Shown: positions 32,552-44,995, numbered from the stretch's first letter. The stretch: 64,000 nucleotides of DNA from Saposhnikovia divaricata (GCA_036435485.1 CM071595.1:10716001-10780000); one strand, 5' to 3'. Made by a program: numbers and translations. The notes: generated from the sequence alone by a model not told the origin.

Positions 32552-32706
32552 AACGAGCGACCACCAATACCTGCAAGTTGTCAACCTGCTATTGCACACC
32601 TTATAAAACATTGCTGGGCTGTAAATCCGGCCAAACGCCCTGATTTTAGCTACATTGTTTTTGCTCTGGAGAAATACGACGAATGTGGCAAGGAAAGACT
32701 TCCTCT
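32552..32706 (+). pseudogene. HT1-like Raf-type kinase, last exon, first part
   Basis: After an AG acceptor (CTTGGCAG) the plus strand reads NERPPIPASCQPAIAHLIKH, CWAVNPAKRPDFSYIVFALE, KYDECGKERLP. This is the C-lobe end of plant Raf-like MAPKKK/STY kinases of the HT1 group, including the CW...P.KRP.F subdomain XI motif. The frame resumes after the copia insertion at 36208-36315 and closes normally, so the exon was intact before insertion. The rest of the kinase is not in view: the upstream DNA is MITE and NLR debris. HT1-type kinases regulate CO2 and stomatal signalling in the family; this copy is at best the 3' end of a gene. Confidence 0.85.
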
Positions 32707-33033
32707 TGTAAGAACTATCCACCTGTAATAATATAAAATAGATGATTATATACAAAAGAAAATCTATAATTTATATTTTGGAGTTCCGGGTATGTGTTTG
32801 AACAAGCTCTCTCTCTAGATGATTGCTTTCTTCTCTTGAACACAAGTCATTATATAGGACATTTCTCACATCACCTTCACCCCAAATTGTAACTGTCCAT
32901 ATAACATTTAATCATTGCATTGATGTTCAATTAATTGCATTAACCTCACAATCAATACATACTTGTAACTTATGTATTTATTATTCATGTATTTACACAT
33001 TATTTTATTTAATAAAATAAGTCAAATACAACA
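32707..33033 (-). repeat. 3' LTR (left) of the copia element
   Basis: TGTAAGAACTATCC...AATACAACA. Preceded on the minus strand by the purine-rich CAAGTGGGAGA (33044-33034), the likely polypurine tract. Confidence 0.93.
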
Positions 33034-35863
33034 TCTCCCACTTGACTTATTTTGTCAAATATTCTTTGTGACTCCCACCTTTTTAGAATCTATAATTCAA
33101 ATATGAATTTTTAGTACTATTAAACTTAGTACTATGAATTCTTTGTGACTCCCACCTTTTTAGAACTTAATTTTCTCTTAAATCCTATTAAACCAACAGT
33201 TTTGACAAATACTTTCACAGAAATACCTTCCGTTAAAAATTCACAATATCTAATTAAACATTGTCATTTTCACTTCTTGCAACACATTCATGTTTTTTAC
33301 TTTCCCAACTTCAGATCCACCATAAATCAATAGATCTTCCGAAGTTGAACTCACATTCTCTTATCACCTTCGAAATCTGCACCAGAACAATCAATAAATT
33401 CAGGCACGTCTGCCTCATAACCAATTAGTGCTGCAATGTACACTTCAAGTACTTAATTATCCTATTCACAACCTCTCACTAGGCTTGATTAGGATTTCTT
33501 TCGTATCCATTCACTAGGCCAATTAAATACGCCAAGTCAAGTCAATCGATTACACAACATCGAACTTCCGACTACTTGCGCACATGATACATCAAGTGCC
33601 TTTCCCCGCATTAACCGTTTCCCCATTACAAATGGGTTGGCGCCGGACTGCAATTTTGCATCCAAAAACGATTAAGCATTTCATTCGGATACCTCTAGTT
33701 CACACTAAATATTCAATATATTTAATTCCCTGAACCTATTAGATTTCACTTATATTCCCAACCTTCCCACTAAGCTCCAACTTAGTTTTGTTGAGCATTC
33801 TTTTATTAATTACTAACAACAATATATCATTAACATATACTGATAATATTGTAACCAAACTCCCACTTTTTAAAATACAGATACTATTGTCTAATTCATT
33901 CTCGGGAAAATTTTCTCAATTTCTGGGTAAAACATTTCGCAATTGAACACTTATAGACACATTTGTCACCTTTTCCCTTTCAAAAATTCATATGCAACCT
34001 ATGAATTCTCTATATTGGGGTTGATCACACAACTCTCACACTTGATTCTTTAAAAATTGACTCAAACTCATTTTTCATTATTTTCCTTTGATAATTCCAA
34101 TTCTTTCGAAAAACAAGATTATTCACTAATATATTCAATACCAATATTCAGATCATGATCATAATATTCATTTCGATCTACTTCCATACATGCCTCAATA
34201 TTTTATAACTTTTATTGTCATAATCACATATATGACAAGCAAATATCTTGTATCCTCAAATAATCGAAATATTTCTGAAAATAGCCTTCTTATTTTCAAT
34301 CATTTAACAAATTTTCAATCCTTCCCACTTCTAGTCGGGTGTCAATGACCTTTCCCTTTTCAAGGCACTTGCCCTTGTTCCTTTCTTGAGTTTCTCTAAC
34401 TTGGCCAAGTAGTTGTTTGTCAGCAAAACAATATTTCACATGCTCTCTATTCTGAGCATCACTTTTCAAATTGTCTTGAAATAATTTATTTCTTAATTTC
34501 TGGTTTCATACATTATAATTCGGGTCATTCAATTTTTCATATTCTCTAAACCGAAAAATATAACCAACTCATCATTATTTTCTATGCTCAATTTTCGAGC
34601 ACTACTAGAAATTTCCTCTAGTATAATATCGTCTTTTTCAACGATAATTCACAATTTACACCCAATTATTATTTACAAATTTTATACTCCCTTTTAGAAT
34701 TTCACTAGAAATTTACTCTAGTTTAGTTCCGTATTTTTCAACGATAGCTTTCAAATTATTTGAAAATAATTTATTTCTCATTTTCCAGCTCCACGTAAAA
34801 TAAAATGGTGCCTTTTAATTTCCATTTTAATATACGTCAATTCCGGCAAAAAATTTTACCTCCATTATTTTTCTCGATTCATGCACAATCAATTTACTTG
34901 TCGTTTCTCAACAATAATTTCCACATTTGTAACAAATTTTTCCTTTCTAGATTTCTTTATTCTGAGTGGTATAAATAAATATTCCACCATGTCAATATCC
35001 TTTTTTTTAACCACAAAAACAAGGACACAACCTCTATGCAATCAGCAAAAATTGACAAAAAAATTAGAGCACACGGAATCAAAACGAAACTAACATCGAA
35101 AAGATAAAACAAAATTTAATACATACAATCATTAAAAGCACGTAGTTGAGTAGAAAATCAATGTCTGGTCTATAGAAAATGTAGACAGAAAAAGGACCGA
35201 TATAAAATTAATAGATGGACATGGATATATATAAATTTTAAAAAAAAACCTAATATGCGACAGGGTACACACAAATATGGAATAAACAAATATTAAAAAA
35301 TTAAAAGAAAATCATCTTGGCACCTAAACATAAAACATAAGCAATGCATACTGCATATATACAAATATACCAAAAGCACAATCTAAATACAACGAACAAT
35401 CAAAATTGTAGGCTTGACATCTAAACATGGAAGATGAATTTAAAATTAAAATATATGAAAGCATCAGATCAACGTATTGGCTAATCAATTATAAAAATAA
35501 TTAGTACACCAATCACTAGCTAGTAAGGTAAACATGAAAAAGGAAAATTCACAAAGAGGGTAGTACTTGTATGTATATGACGACAACCTGCCTAAAAGAA
35601 AAGCAACCAAAATATACTAGGACAAAACATGTAATACAGCCGAATACCATGTTGGAAAAAACAAATTCTAGGCATATAAAGTACTGTACAATTATATAAA
35701 ATTAATTAGAGTATGTGCTTATACTGGACAAGAAGTGAATAAAAGAAAAAACCAGATTTACAGGTCCTTGGTAACTGCACCAAAAGAAAGCTAAAGCAAT
35801 AATATTACCAAATTGAAAAGACAACTGCAACCGTAGCACAGATCGGAGATCGTAAGAACACAA
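33034..35863 (-). pseudogene. degenerate copia interior
   Basis: No open frame above 75 codons in the minus sense. Traces of RT (YVNDILLLVINK) and the RT-RNase H linker can be followed with many stops. The right half (34880-35860) holds nothing I recognise and may be gag remnants or unrelated filler. Confidence 0.65.
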
Positions 35864-35879
35864 CCTGGCTCTGATACCA
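35864..35879 (-). other. primer-binding site (initiator tRNA-Met type)
   Basis: TGGTATCAGAGCCAGG on the minus strand, one base from the 5' LTR. Confidence 0.9.
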
Positions 35880-35880
35880 A

Positions 35881-36207
35881 TGTAAGAACTATCCACCTGT
35901 AATAATATAAGATAGATGATTATATACAAAAGAAAATCTATAATTTATATTTTGGAGTTCCGGGTATGTGTTTGAACAAGCTCTCTCTCTAGATGATTGT
36001 TTTCTTCTCTTGAACACAAGTCATTATATAGGACATTTCTCACATCACCTTCACCCCAAATTGTAACTGTCCATATAACATTTAATCATTGCATTGATGT
36101 TCAATTAATTGCATTAACCTCACAATCAATACATACTTGTAACTTGTGTATTTATTATTCATGTATTTACACATTATTTTATTTAATAAAATAAGTCAAA
36201 TACAACA
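35881..36207 (-). repeat. 5' LTR (right) of the copia element
   Basis: Reads TGTTGTATTTGACTTATTTT from 36207 on the minus strand and ends GATAGTTCTTACA at 35881. Confidence 0.93.
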
Positions 36208-36315
36208 CCTCTTACTCTCCACTTGGGACTCAACAGCAGAAACGCTACTCTTGAACGCTTAATGGGTTGCGTCTTCTTAAGCTCCTCTTCCTCGTCAATA
36301 CCTGTACATTCCTGA
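36208..36315 (+). pseudogene. HT1-like kinase, last exon, second part and stop
   Basis: Using one CCTCT copy, the frame continues LPLTLHLGLNSRNATLERL then MGCVFLSSSSSSIPVHS and stops at TGA 36313-36315. This is the expected tail of the HT1-like group (LKGCV...SSSIPVHA-like). No stop or frameshift in the exon other than the transposon, so disruption of this exon is recent. Confidence 0.85.
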
Positions 36316-37529
36316 CTTGGACAACCCAAGCATCAGATACTAGAATGTTCTTTATTTAAAAGGTTACTACTCAGTCACTGTTACAGATTAATCCAGCAAA
36401 ACTTGAGTAATTCACTGTTATATATTTGTTGTTGTAGTGAGTAACTTTAGGAATATTCAAACTCTGGATGATCCGATCACAGCAACCTATCTTGAGTGAA
36501 AAGATTGTAATCTCGACATTCTGGTTTCAAAGTAGGATTTTTCTAATGTTTGCCCAAGAGTACACAATAATAAGGTACTTTTTTATTGATTTATTTTCAT
36601 TAATAATAATGATTTCTTACAAAAAAGTTCTAACCAAACAAAATTTACCAACTAATAAAAAAGTGGTGGTTAGAAAGTTCTTCAAAATATTAGAGATATC
36701 CTTTCATCCAAGTTACTTGAAAATTAAAAACTTGATGATAACAATGACAACAACGAAATTTATTCCTTGTCACATACTGACTTACCAACTCATGATATAC
36801 TAGTACCAACTGATTTAAACAATTAATTAATTTTGTATGTTACCTTTCTCAACCAATCACGGTAATCGCACTAATAGCACTAATGTCCGCTATAAATTTT
36901 AACGTTTAAATAAAAAGTTTGTATTTAAATTTGTTTTTGTTTTGATTTAAATGTTTATGCTTAACCTTCTAAATATTATTTTTTGATATATATTGTGAAT
37001 CATAATTATTCATTATTTTACATTACACTTGTGAAACGAATATTTAATAAAATCATTGTGAAATATATATAGAATAAAAAATTGAGAACATTGATAGCTG
37101 TCCAATAAAGTCTAAAATGTAATTGAATATTTTTTACATATCATATTCCAATTAACATTTGATACATATCATTTGAAATCGGGAAAGGGAAAGTAGTTCA
37201 TAATTTTAAGTATGCATTGTATTGATGTAAAATCTTGTAGTTGGACGGCTTTTTATGATTGTTGTCCTTGAAAGTTTGTTTTAGAAATTTAGAGTTCAAA
37301 TTGTTGATATTAAGTAAAAAAATAATATATTTTAGCATATATTTAGAATTTTTTTCATATACAGATTTCGAATCAATGGCGGGGAATCTATTTCAAATCT
37401 AGATTTCGAGCCGATGACGGAAAAAGTGTTTATCTGTAAAAAAATCAGTGGTAAGTTTTCCTCTCAAATTTAATTTTATCTTCCTATATCTTATTAAAAT
37501 TTATCTTATTATGATTTTCAAGATATAGT
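36316..37529. other. no gene seen
   Basis: AT-rich. The beginning is probably the 3' untranslated region of the kinase. The plus frame 36468-36803 resembles no domain. Confidence 0.4.
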
Positions 37530-37683
37530 AAAATATCGATAAATGAATATTCGTTAAACGAATAATCTTGTTAAATGAATATTTTTTTCCGATCCCAACA
37601 TAATAGCGACAGAGTATATTTGACCTCGATTAATGAATAAAAAATTCGGTCTCAAGCGTATTCATTTATCGAGGTTTAACTGT
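37530..37683. mobile_element. MITE-like inverted repeat
   Basis: ATCGATAAATGAATAT (about 37535) and ATTCATTTATCGAGG (about 37660) are near reverse complements about 120 bp apart. Confidence 0.5.
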
Positions 37684-37721
37684 AAAGATAAATCATTAGA
37701 GAGGATAATTTTACGTTATTA

Positions 37722-37868
37722 ACCTTTATCGATTTATTTTCAAGATAAAATTTAATGCAAACTTTATCTTATTAAAACTTATCGATTTATTTTCAAGATA
37801 ACGTTTAATGCAGACTTATCTTATTAAATTTAATCGATTTATTTTTAAGATAAAGTTTAATGCATCAT
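37722..37868. repeat. minisatellite, about 2.5 units of 55-58 bp
   Basis: TATCGATTTATTTTCAAGAT followed by AAxxTTTAATGCA and CTTATCTTATTAAA, repeated at about 37728, 37786 and 37840. Confidence 0.8.
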
Positions 37869-37994
37869 TTTCAAGTATTAAAGTTTAACAAACTGTTCTC
37901 TATAATGCATCATTTTTAAATATTAAAGTTTCAATTAATTTTTTCACTCCGGATCTAATGTTAGTGAGTAAAACAAATTAACATAATGCTACTA

Positions 37995-38900
37995 ATCAAA
38001 TCTGAATTTTTTTTGTAGTACAGTCATTCACAAAAAAATATGGATCATTAGATTTTAAAATAGGTCAATATGATCCATTAGATCTAGTTTTAAAAAGTTT
38101 ATTTGATTGTTAAATTGATTATATTCAAATATCAAACACTAAATTTAATAATCTAAACCAAATATAATTAGATTTCTAAATTTAATATAATTAGATCTAA
38201 TATTAGAAAGTAACTTGATTTGATTAATAGTAGGATTATATTCAAATGCGAAAAAATAAATATTAATAAAATTAACCAAATTTAAACTAAATATAAGTAG
38301 ATTTTTAAAATTGAATAGAAGTTATAATGTAAAAATTCGTAACTTTCTTTTATCTTCAATTTCCTAGTAGTTTTCAATTCCAGAGTAGTTGGATAATAAT
38401 TGTTAAACTATCACCAAATTAAAATTGATTTCTTGAGTTTTGTGTGACCCTTAAAAATGTCTAAATTTAATTTTTAGGATTCAAGATAAAGTAAAATAGT
38501 AAATTGAACGTGTGAATTTTAATAAATAATTACATATTTATTATACTTGAATTTGGTTATTTTTTCTCTGAATCTTAAATTTTAATAAATATAAATATTA
38601 AGAAAACTTTATTTAATAACATAATTCATATAATTATAAATATAAAAAAAGAATTGCGCATTTCACGGGCTTATATAAAATATTTCATATTAAAATTTGA
38701 AAAATTCAAAATTTGAAGAATAAACAAGGAACAAAATAAAAAAACACCAATAAAAAATAGTTACATAAAAAAATCACAAATAAAATCTGAAAAACACAAA
38801 AAAAAAAAAAAAGAGAGAAGAAAATCAATCAAATGAAAACAGAAAACAAGTGATATTGGGAATTAAGCTCATCGGACTGTTACATTTTGATTTAATTTAA
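37995..38900. repeat. NLR 3' flank, also present at 28915-30240
   Basis: Collinear, diverged copy of 28915-30240 (for example ATATCAAACACTAAATTTAA at 38127 and its match at 29416; CAAGGAACAAAATAAA in both). The second copy lacks the 360-bp RNase H insert. It contains a Helitron-like hairpin relic (GCGCATTTCACGGGCTTATA near 38655). Confidence 0.8.
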
Positions 38901-38908
38901 GCTCGCTT

Positions 38909-41900
38909 TTAAAAGTCGGGTATAGTGAGATCAGGGATATGGGCAACCTTGTAAAAGTCGGGTCCTTGTTCACCATTTTCGGAGCGTACCTTATCACAAA
39001 ATTCTGAAGGCATTCGCCCCAAAACTAGTTTTCGAAGGGAATTGAGAAATATGACTCCTTCTGGAAGCTCCTCCAACTTTTGACAAGACCAAATTTGCAA
39101 GTGTTGAAGAATGGGCATGCTTCCTTTTTCCACCCTCCATTTTTCCAAATTGGGAAGATAAAAGAGTTGAAGACGGGTGAGTGTTGGGAAACCCGTGGCT
39201 GAGCACACCATTTCCTTCCCCATATATGGTTTAAATGATAAATACAAATCCCTCAAAGTTGGAATCTTCTCAAGTACTGGCATCGGGTCTTCCTCTAGCA
39301 GCGAATCACACAATTTAAGTGTGGTGATACGGATCAAAGATACATCAAAATGATGAGTATGATTAAGTTGTTGCTGCTGCTGCTCAAATAATACAGACAA
39401 CTCTGGGAGCTCTCCAGTTATTGATAATTCCTCAAGGTTGAACTTATGATTGCACAACAACTCCCTTATCATATCTGGATTATTTACCAACCCTCCATCA
39501 GATATCTCAATATCAAGGGCCAAGTACTGGAGACAGGAATTTGATGACAAGGCCATACCTGATAAGTACTTGAACATCTCTTTCACTTCATCATAAGTAC
39601 CCCTTGCTATTACCTTTAGTCTCCTAAGACTGGATAATTTTGGTAGATCATTCACCTCACACCACCTAGTATCAAAATTCTCCAGTGTCTCTAATTTGCT
39701 CAACCCATTGAACCTTAATTTGAAATTCTTCCTTGATTTCAAATCTGGTAAATACAAATGACGCAAATGTGCCAACTTGCCCAAAACAGTACTTGACCCG
39801 GGTGACATATAGTTATATATCTCTAGTTTGAGAGTCTGTAGCAGCACCAACTTTTGTATCCACGGTACAATAATCAAATCAGAATTCCTTGCACTAAGAT
39901 ATCTCAAGTAAATAAGGCTCCCTATTACTCTTCCAATACTAGTACCAAAACGATTACCTGAAACAGTTTGTCCATCAAGGTGGTAAACATTTTCCAGAGC
40001 CAAAACTCTTAGCAACTTAAAATTAGCAAAATGCGACCCCAGTACTGGTTTCAGACTAACACATCTATCACCATTCATAAGTAACATCGATCGATACTTC
40101 TGGTGATTGGGTTTCTTGAAATTTAAGGATCTTGCTTTTTCGCTACTATATTGACAGTGAACTACAAGTTGTCGAGTGTAAGCAAACATGGAAAGGTCAA
40201 AATTGTTTCCTCCTCGAAGATCAATTGCTTCAAAAAAATCTTCTTTTTTTGCTATTGATAGAGATAGGTCTCTCATAAGGTCATGGAGAGAACAACTTTT
40301 GAATTTCGTAACCGATGATTTCAAATCATTAAATCTCACTTGAACCATGCTCCTATGGACCAATTCTCCCAGGTAAGATTCAGCGACCTGCATCATTGTT
40401 TCTCCTTCTCTTTTATCACTGGATAGTACAATGCCTTCAGCGATCCATAACTGATATAAATCTTCTGCATCTATCCATTCATCTTCCCTATATTTACCTA
40501 AATATAAAAAGCATGGCTTCAATTGAGAGGGCAAATCGTTGCAACTCCGAGCTAAAACGTTAAATAGTTGTTCTTGTTGATCTTCTCCCAACCCCTTGCC
40601 CTTTCTTAGGGATGGTAGACTATCATTATACACCTTTTCCCACTCTATCAATGAAGGTTTAGTAACAAGAATTCCACCCAAAATCACTATGGCTAGTGGA
40701 AGACCGGCACAATATTTCACCATTTCTCTTCCCATATCTTCCATTCTTTTAAAATCCCTGGCAATGTCTGTACCAGAGAAAACAACAAGAAAGATACATA
40801 TAAGGCTACATAAATATTAAGCTACGCCGATTAAATAAGGCAAAAGAATAATAGACACATAGAAATAGGTAAGAATCTAATTTGATTGAGATTAACATTT
40901 CTCCTTAAAATTCACTTCTAGTCACTTTAACATGAACTTTCAATTTAATTAGTCAGATATAATCAGTAGGCCTCCTGGAAAATGTTTTTAATTCGTATGT
41001 TTTTAAGAAACATGGTTCAACTACATTTGTTTTTCGTTTTTAGGAGTTTCAGGGTACTGCATTAGATTTTTCCAGTCTAGTTTTCAGATAAAACAAATCA
41101 GCTGACGTTCATTAGAGGTGTCATAACTTTGCACAAATAATACGAAACATAATGAATGAGTGTAAATTACATACGTACCTAGACACTCTCCTCTTGGGGT
41201 AAGTGCTTTCAACCGAAGTAGCTCCCAACTTTGATCTGCGCTTAGAGATTCTGGTTGGTGAATGATACCTTTTGGATTTACATACTCAGCAACATCAACC
41301 TTGCGACTTGTAAGCATTAACTTGCTTATAGATTTTTCAGCTGTAAACGCCACTTTTATAGAATCCCAAGCATCGTTTGACCATATGTCATCCAGGACTA
41401 TCAAGCATTTTTTCTTTTGCTGGATTTGTAGCAGAGTTTCCGCTAACTTGTCATCGTCCATCTTAAGAATTTCCTCCTTTCTTTCATGGATGAGACATAT
41501 AAGAATTCGCTGCAACACCTCTTTCGTTTGCCACTTTTGCGAAATGGAAACCCAGGCTAGACCAGCAAAGTAATTCTTAATGGCGGCATGATTGTATATT
41601 TTTTGAGCGAGAGTGGTCTTACCAAGACCTCCCATTCCACAAATAGAGATGAGCGGGTAAGAATCATCACTTTCATCCACTAGATATCCCACCAATCGAT
41701 CAACATCTGCATGAAGTCCAACAAATATTTCTGGTTCAACCGTAGTGAAAGTGTGAAATCGCTTTAGCTTTCCCAGTGTTGAATTTGATGATCCTGCGGA
41801 TTGTAACGTTGATCTGATATTATAATCACCAAAGCGATCATAAATGACAGACATGTTCCTTTGAATATCGTTGAACTTTATTCTGTACTTTTTCTCTTGT

Positions 41901-42172
41901 TTTCTTCTCTTTCTTTCACTGGATGAAGCTTTGAGAAGAAATGTTTCCACAACATGTTCAGCATCATAGGCATGCTCTCGTACCTCGCGGAGCAAACTGC
42001 GGATTCTTTGTTCATCTATCCTTGAATCAGCATCTCGTAAGAATGTCTTCATCTGCATGAGCTCTGTCACCACCAGTTGAATTTCATCTGTCACTTGTTG
42101 AAAAAGCTGAGGTTCCTCTGTCAACAAATCAGTGATCCTTCCCACAACCATTGATACAATTGCTTCTGCCAT
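38909..42172 (-). CDS. CC-NB-LRR (CNL) immune receptor, RPP13/RPP8-like, two exons
   Basis: Exon 1 is 42172-41179 and exon 2 is 40767-38909, giving 950 codons with no stop. Start chosen at MAEAIVSMVV, the usual CNL opening; upstream ATGs would add unrelated residues. Domains: Rx-type coiled coil 1-125 with the EDVID variant AYDAEHVVE (68-76); NB-ARC with P-loop GMGGLGKTT (179-187), kinase-2 CLIVLDDIW (256-264), RNBS-B KLMLTSR (284-290), GLPL CAGLPLAI (351-358), RNBS-D CFLYLGKYREDE (417-428), and MHD-type SLHDLMRDL (491-499; LHD in place of MHD); then about 450 residues of leucine-rich repeats to LTIPDF. Such proteins detect pathogen effectors in the cytoplasm and trigger defence. The 411-bp intron sits between the RNBS-C and GLPL regions. 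It appears functional. Tails of lost paralogues lie at 30.2 and 31.8 kb. Confidence 0.93.
40768..41178 (-). other. NLR intron (411 bp)
   Basis: Donor CTAG|GTACGT at 41179/41178 and acceptor GGTACAG|ACATTG at 40768/40767. Splicing joins G to AC, encoding ...GECLDIARDFKRM, in frame. The frame from exon 1 would otherwise stop about 30 codons into the intron. Confidence 0.88.
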
Positions 42173-42549
42173 TTCTAGAATTCTTTGTTTTCTTGTTTGA
42201 CAGAAGCCACAACTGTAGTTGAAATGTATAGATCTAAGATATAGATCTGAGACAGTCATTACATAAAATAATCTGACAGTGATTACTAAACTTACTTTAT
42301 GACCATGTGGGGAACGTGCAAAGTTCAGCAATCGATGAGCTTATCGCTGTACAATACATTAAAAATAATGAAAATGTTTTCCACTCAGAACGAATAGGTT
42401 TTTTTATTTACGAGACAGTGACCAATAATTAATTAACATCTTATGACTTATAATTTTGTTTTGACAACAAATTCGGGATATCTAAATTTCTCCAACAAAT
42501 ATGTACTGTAATTGAAAAGTCAGATTCAGAGCTGCTTGTGGGTGTTGTG
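42173..42549. promoter_or_regulatory. NLR upstream region
   Basis: Leader and promoter are expected here. I see no decisive TATA box. The hAT element that begins at 42550 lies within 380 bp of the start codon and could affect expression. Confidence 0.35.
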
Positions 42550-43966
42550 TAGGGATGAGCAGAAATCCGAAAATATATACCGATTATTGATATCAACAGA
42601 TAAATAATGTTGGGCTCATGAACTGTTTTCTGTAGATGTGTTAATACTTAATGGGCCAAGTTAACAATCCAATAGGCAAGTAATAAAGGCACACGATTGC
42701 TGCTAAAAAATCAATCGAACACTCAGTCTCAAAAACTCACATTGCAGAATAAATTATGAGCAAAGCGTTTGTTACGAGCAAAGTGTCTAATTTTTTTATT
42801 TGTTTGGTGATAGAAGTTGTCGGTAATGTGCACTTGTTCTGGTTTTAATTCTTGTTGGGTTCTCCAATTTATTCTTCATTGCCTCACAAGTATACATGGC
42901 CAAACCGGAACCGGAAAACCGGACCGGGTCAAAACCGGTCAAAACCGGTCCGAACCGGAACCGGTCCTAAACCGTCGGTTATTTATTTTAAAGGTTCAGG
43001 TTCAGGTTTGTGTGTATTGAAACCGGTGAACCGGCGGTTCGAACCGGTGGTTCGAACCGGTAGTAATGACTGGCTATGTATTAATGTAATATAGATTATA
43101 AAAATTATTGTAATAAATTTTATTGTTTGTTGTATTCTTGTAAAACATTTAAAATTTATTGTAATATATTTTAATGTTTGTTATATTCTTGTAAAACATT
43201 TAAAATTTATTGTAATATATTTACTAATGTTTTAATAAAAAAAAAGTACCAATGAATTTAACATTAAATTAATTTACGTGAAAGTACCACTTAATAAAAG
43301 TGAAACTATTATATCCTTGAACTTTTAAAACGGTTTGCATTTTACAAATTTTAAAAAATTACTTAGCATTACAATACTTCTAAATTATAATTCATTCCAT
43401 CCAAATTCAGAAAAATTTATCGTATTTCGAAAAAAAACGTATCAAGTATAATGTATATATAAGGTTCAAACCGGAACCGGGTCAAAATCGGGTCAAACCC
43501 TGAACCTGAACCGTCCGAACCGGAATCGACGGTTTATATCCTGTTAAGGTTTAGGTTCCGGTTCAAAATTTTTACAAACCGGAACCGGCGGTTCACGAAC
43601 CGGAACCGGCGGTTCACGAACCGTGGCCATGTATACTCACAAGTCAATTCATATACCTACTGTAATCTGTAATTGGTTAGGATCAAACTATTCATGTTTC
43701 GAGAAAATAAATATTTCAGGGATGTAATTTTTAATTTTACGTATTTTTCATTTAAGTAAGGTATATCGGTTTTATCATTTTTATTTGAGTCGGTTTTAAA
43801 ATCGAAACCGAATCGATTGCAATTGATCCGATAATTTTGAATCCGAAATCGAACCGCCGATTTCAATTACGATTTTGGTTTTAAATTTTAAAACTCGAAA
43901 AAATTCGATTTTGATTTCAATTTTACCCTAAAATCGATCCGATCCGTGCTCTCCTCTAGTGTTGTG
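42542..43966. mobile_element. hAT element (outer), 42550-43958
   Basis: Perfect 8-bp duplication GTGTTGTG (42542-42549, 43959-43966). Ends TAGGGATGAGCA and TGCTCTCCTCTA are imperfect inverted repeats. Interior rich in AATCGAAACCG-type words, no transposase. A second hAT is inserted inside. Confidence 0.88.
42883..43643. mobile_element. hAT element (inner, nested), 42891-43635
   Basis: Perfect 8-bp duplication CTCACAAG (42883-42890, 43636-43643). TIR TATACATGGCC. Dense AACCGGAACCGG-type repeats near both ends (42905-43060, 43470-43625). No transposase; the frames at 42817-43094 are products of the CCGG repeats. Confidence 0.9.
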
Positions 43967-44184
43967 TTAACCAAATCGTTCACATTGAACGTCCACCTAA
44001 CAACACTTAAAACAAATATGGTGGTCCTCATGGCGGCTGGTCACTGACCTGAACCAACTTTATAGGTAAATAAAATTATATCTTTTTTAAATTATTTTCT
44101 TCATCAACAACTATATATTTTTAAAAAACCAATGGCATCATTGACTACTAAACTAACACCGAGTGAAAAACCAAACAAGATGCG

Positions 44185-44391
44185 CCATTTATTAGGGGTG
44201 ATCATAAACCGTAATAAATTGCATAAACCGCCCGCACCGTACCACATCACACGGTTTTTTATGTTATGTGATGCGGTTGCGGTTTTAAATTTTGACAAAC
44301 CTCGTGGTGCAGTGCGAGTTGCGGTTTAAAATTTCTGGAACGCGGTTCAAACCGCACCGCAATATTTAATATATTATATAATTATATATAT

Positions 44392-44445
<54 letters not shown>

Positions 44446-44995
44446 AATATCTATCCTAAATTTTGCATTCCTTCTTTTAAGTCTCTGCACAATACATTGT
44501 CTTTTGTTTCCCCTAAACAGATTAGCGATAAATTATTACTAGTCTTTAATAGTTTAACAAAAAGTTATATATGGTATTCATGAATAATCATCCAACTAAA
44601 CAAATCACTAATGCACAATGCACAGTGCTAATTAACTGAGCACGCAGTGCTGATTGTAGAAGACTGATTCAATTTGTGATTTTGAAGTTCGTAACTTTGT
44701 ATTATGTTCTAGAACACTGATTCAATTTTAATTTTATTAACCATCCATTTTAATTTCTCATGATAATTAGGATTTGAAATTATTTATAAGTTTAGATATA
44801 GTATTTTTTATTAACGTTGTAAACCGCAGTAAATTGCACCACACCGCACCGCATTTTCGTGGTGCGATTTATGCGATTTTTAAATTTTGTGGTGCGGTTG
44901 CGGTTTAAAAATTTGATCAAACCACATGCGCGGGTTGGTCCACAATTTTGGAGAAAAACCGCACGGCGCGCACCGCGATTACCCCTACCATTTAT
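44185..44995. mobile_element. hAT element, 44193-44987
   Basis: Perfect 8-bp duplication CCATTTAT (44185-44192, 44988-44995). Ends TAGGGGTGATC and GATTACCCCTA. Terminal regions rich in GCACCGCACC-type words. No transposase. Confidence 0.9.
44395..44442. repeat. (TA)n microsatellite
   Basis: About 21 uninterrupted TA dinucleotides inside the hAT element. Confidence 0.95.

Larger units (their letters stand above)
32702..36212 (-). mobile_element. young copia element with degenerate pol, inside kinase exon
   Basis: The element is 32707-36207. Both LTRs are 327 bp and differ at three positions, all transitions (about 0.9%). Target duplication CCTCT (32702-32706, 36208-36212). The minus-strand primer site and polypurine tract set the orientation. 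The interior has no long open frame. Decayed copia traces remain on the minus strand: YVNDILLL near 33838-33812 (a changed YVDD box) and CAQVVGSSMLC near 33600. The copy must have been moved by another element's enzymes. Confidence 0.93.

Noticed and set aside
42173..42331. Upstream in-frame ATG at 42331 as the NLR start
   Set aside because: CNL proteins of this group begin MAEAxVS...; the additional 53 residues have no family support.
43666..43866. Minus frame 43657-43866 with RFxxNY-like repeats
   Set aside because: Comes from the AATCGAAACCG words at the end of the outer hAT element.
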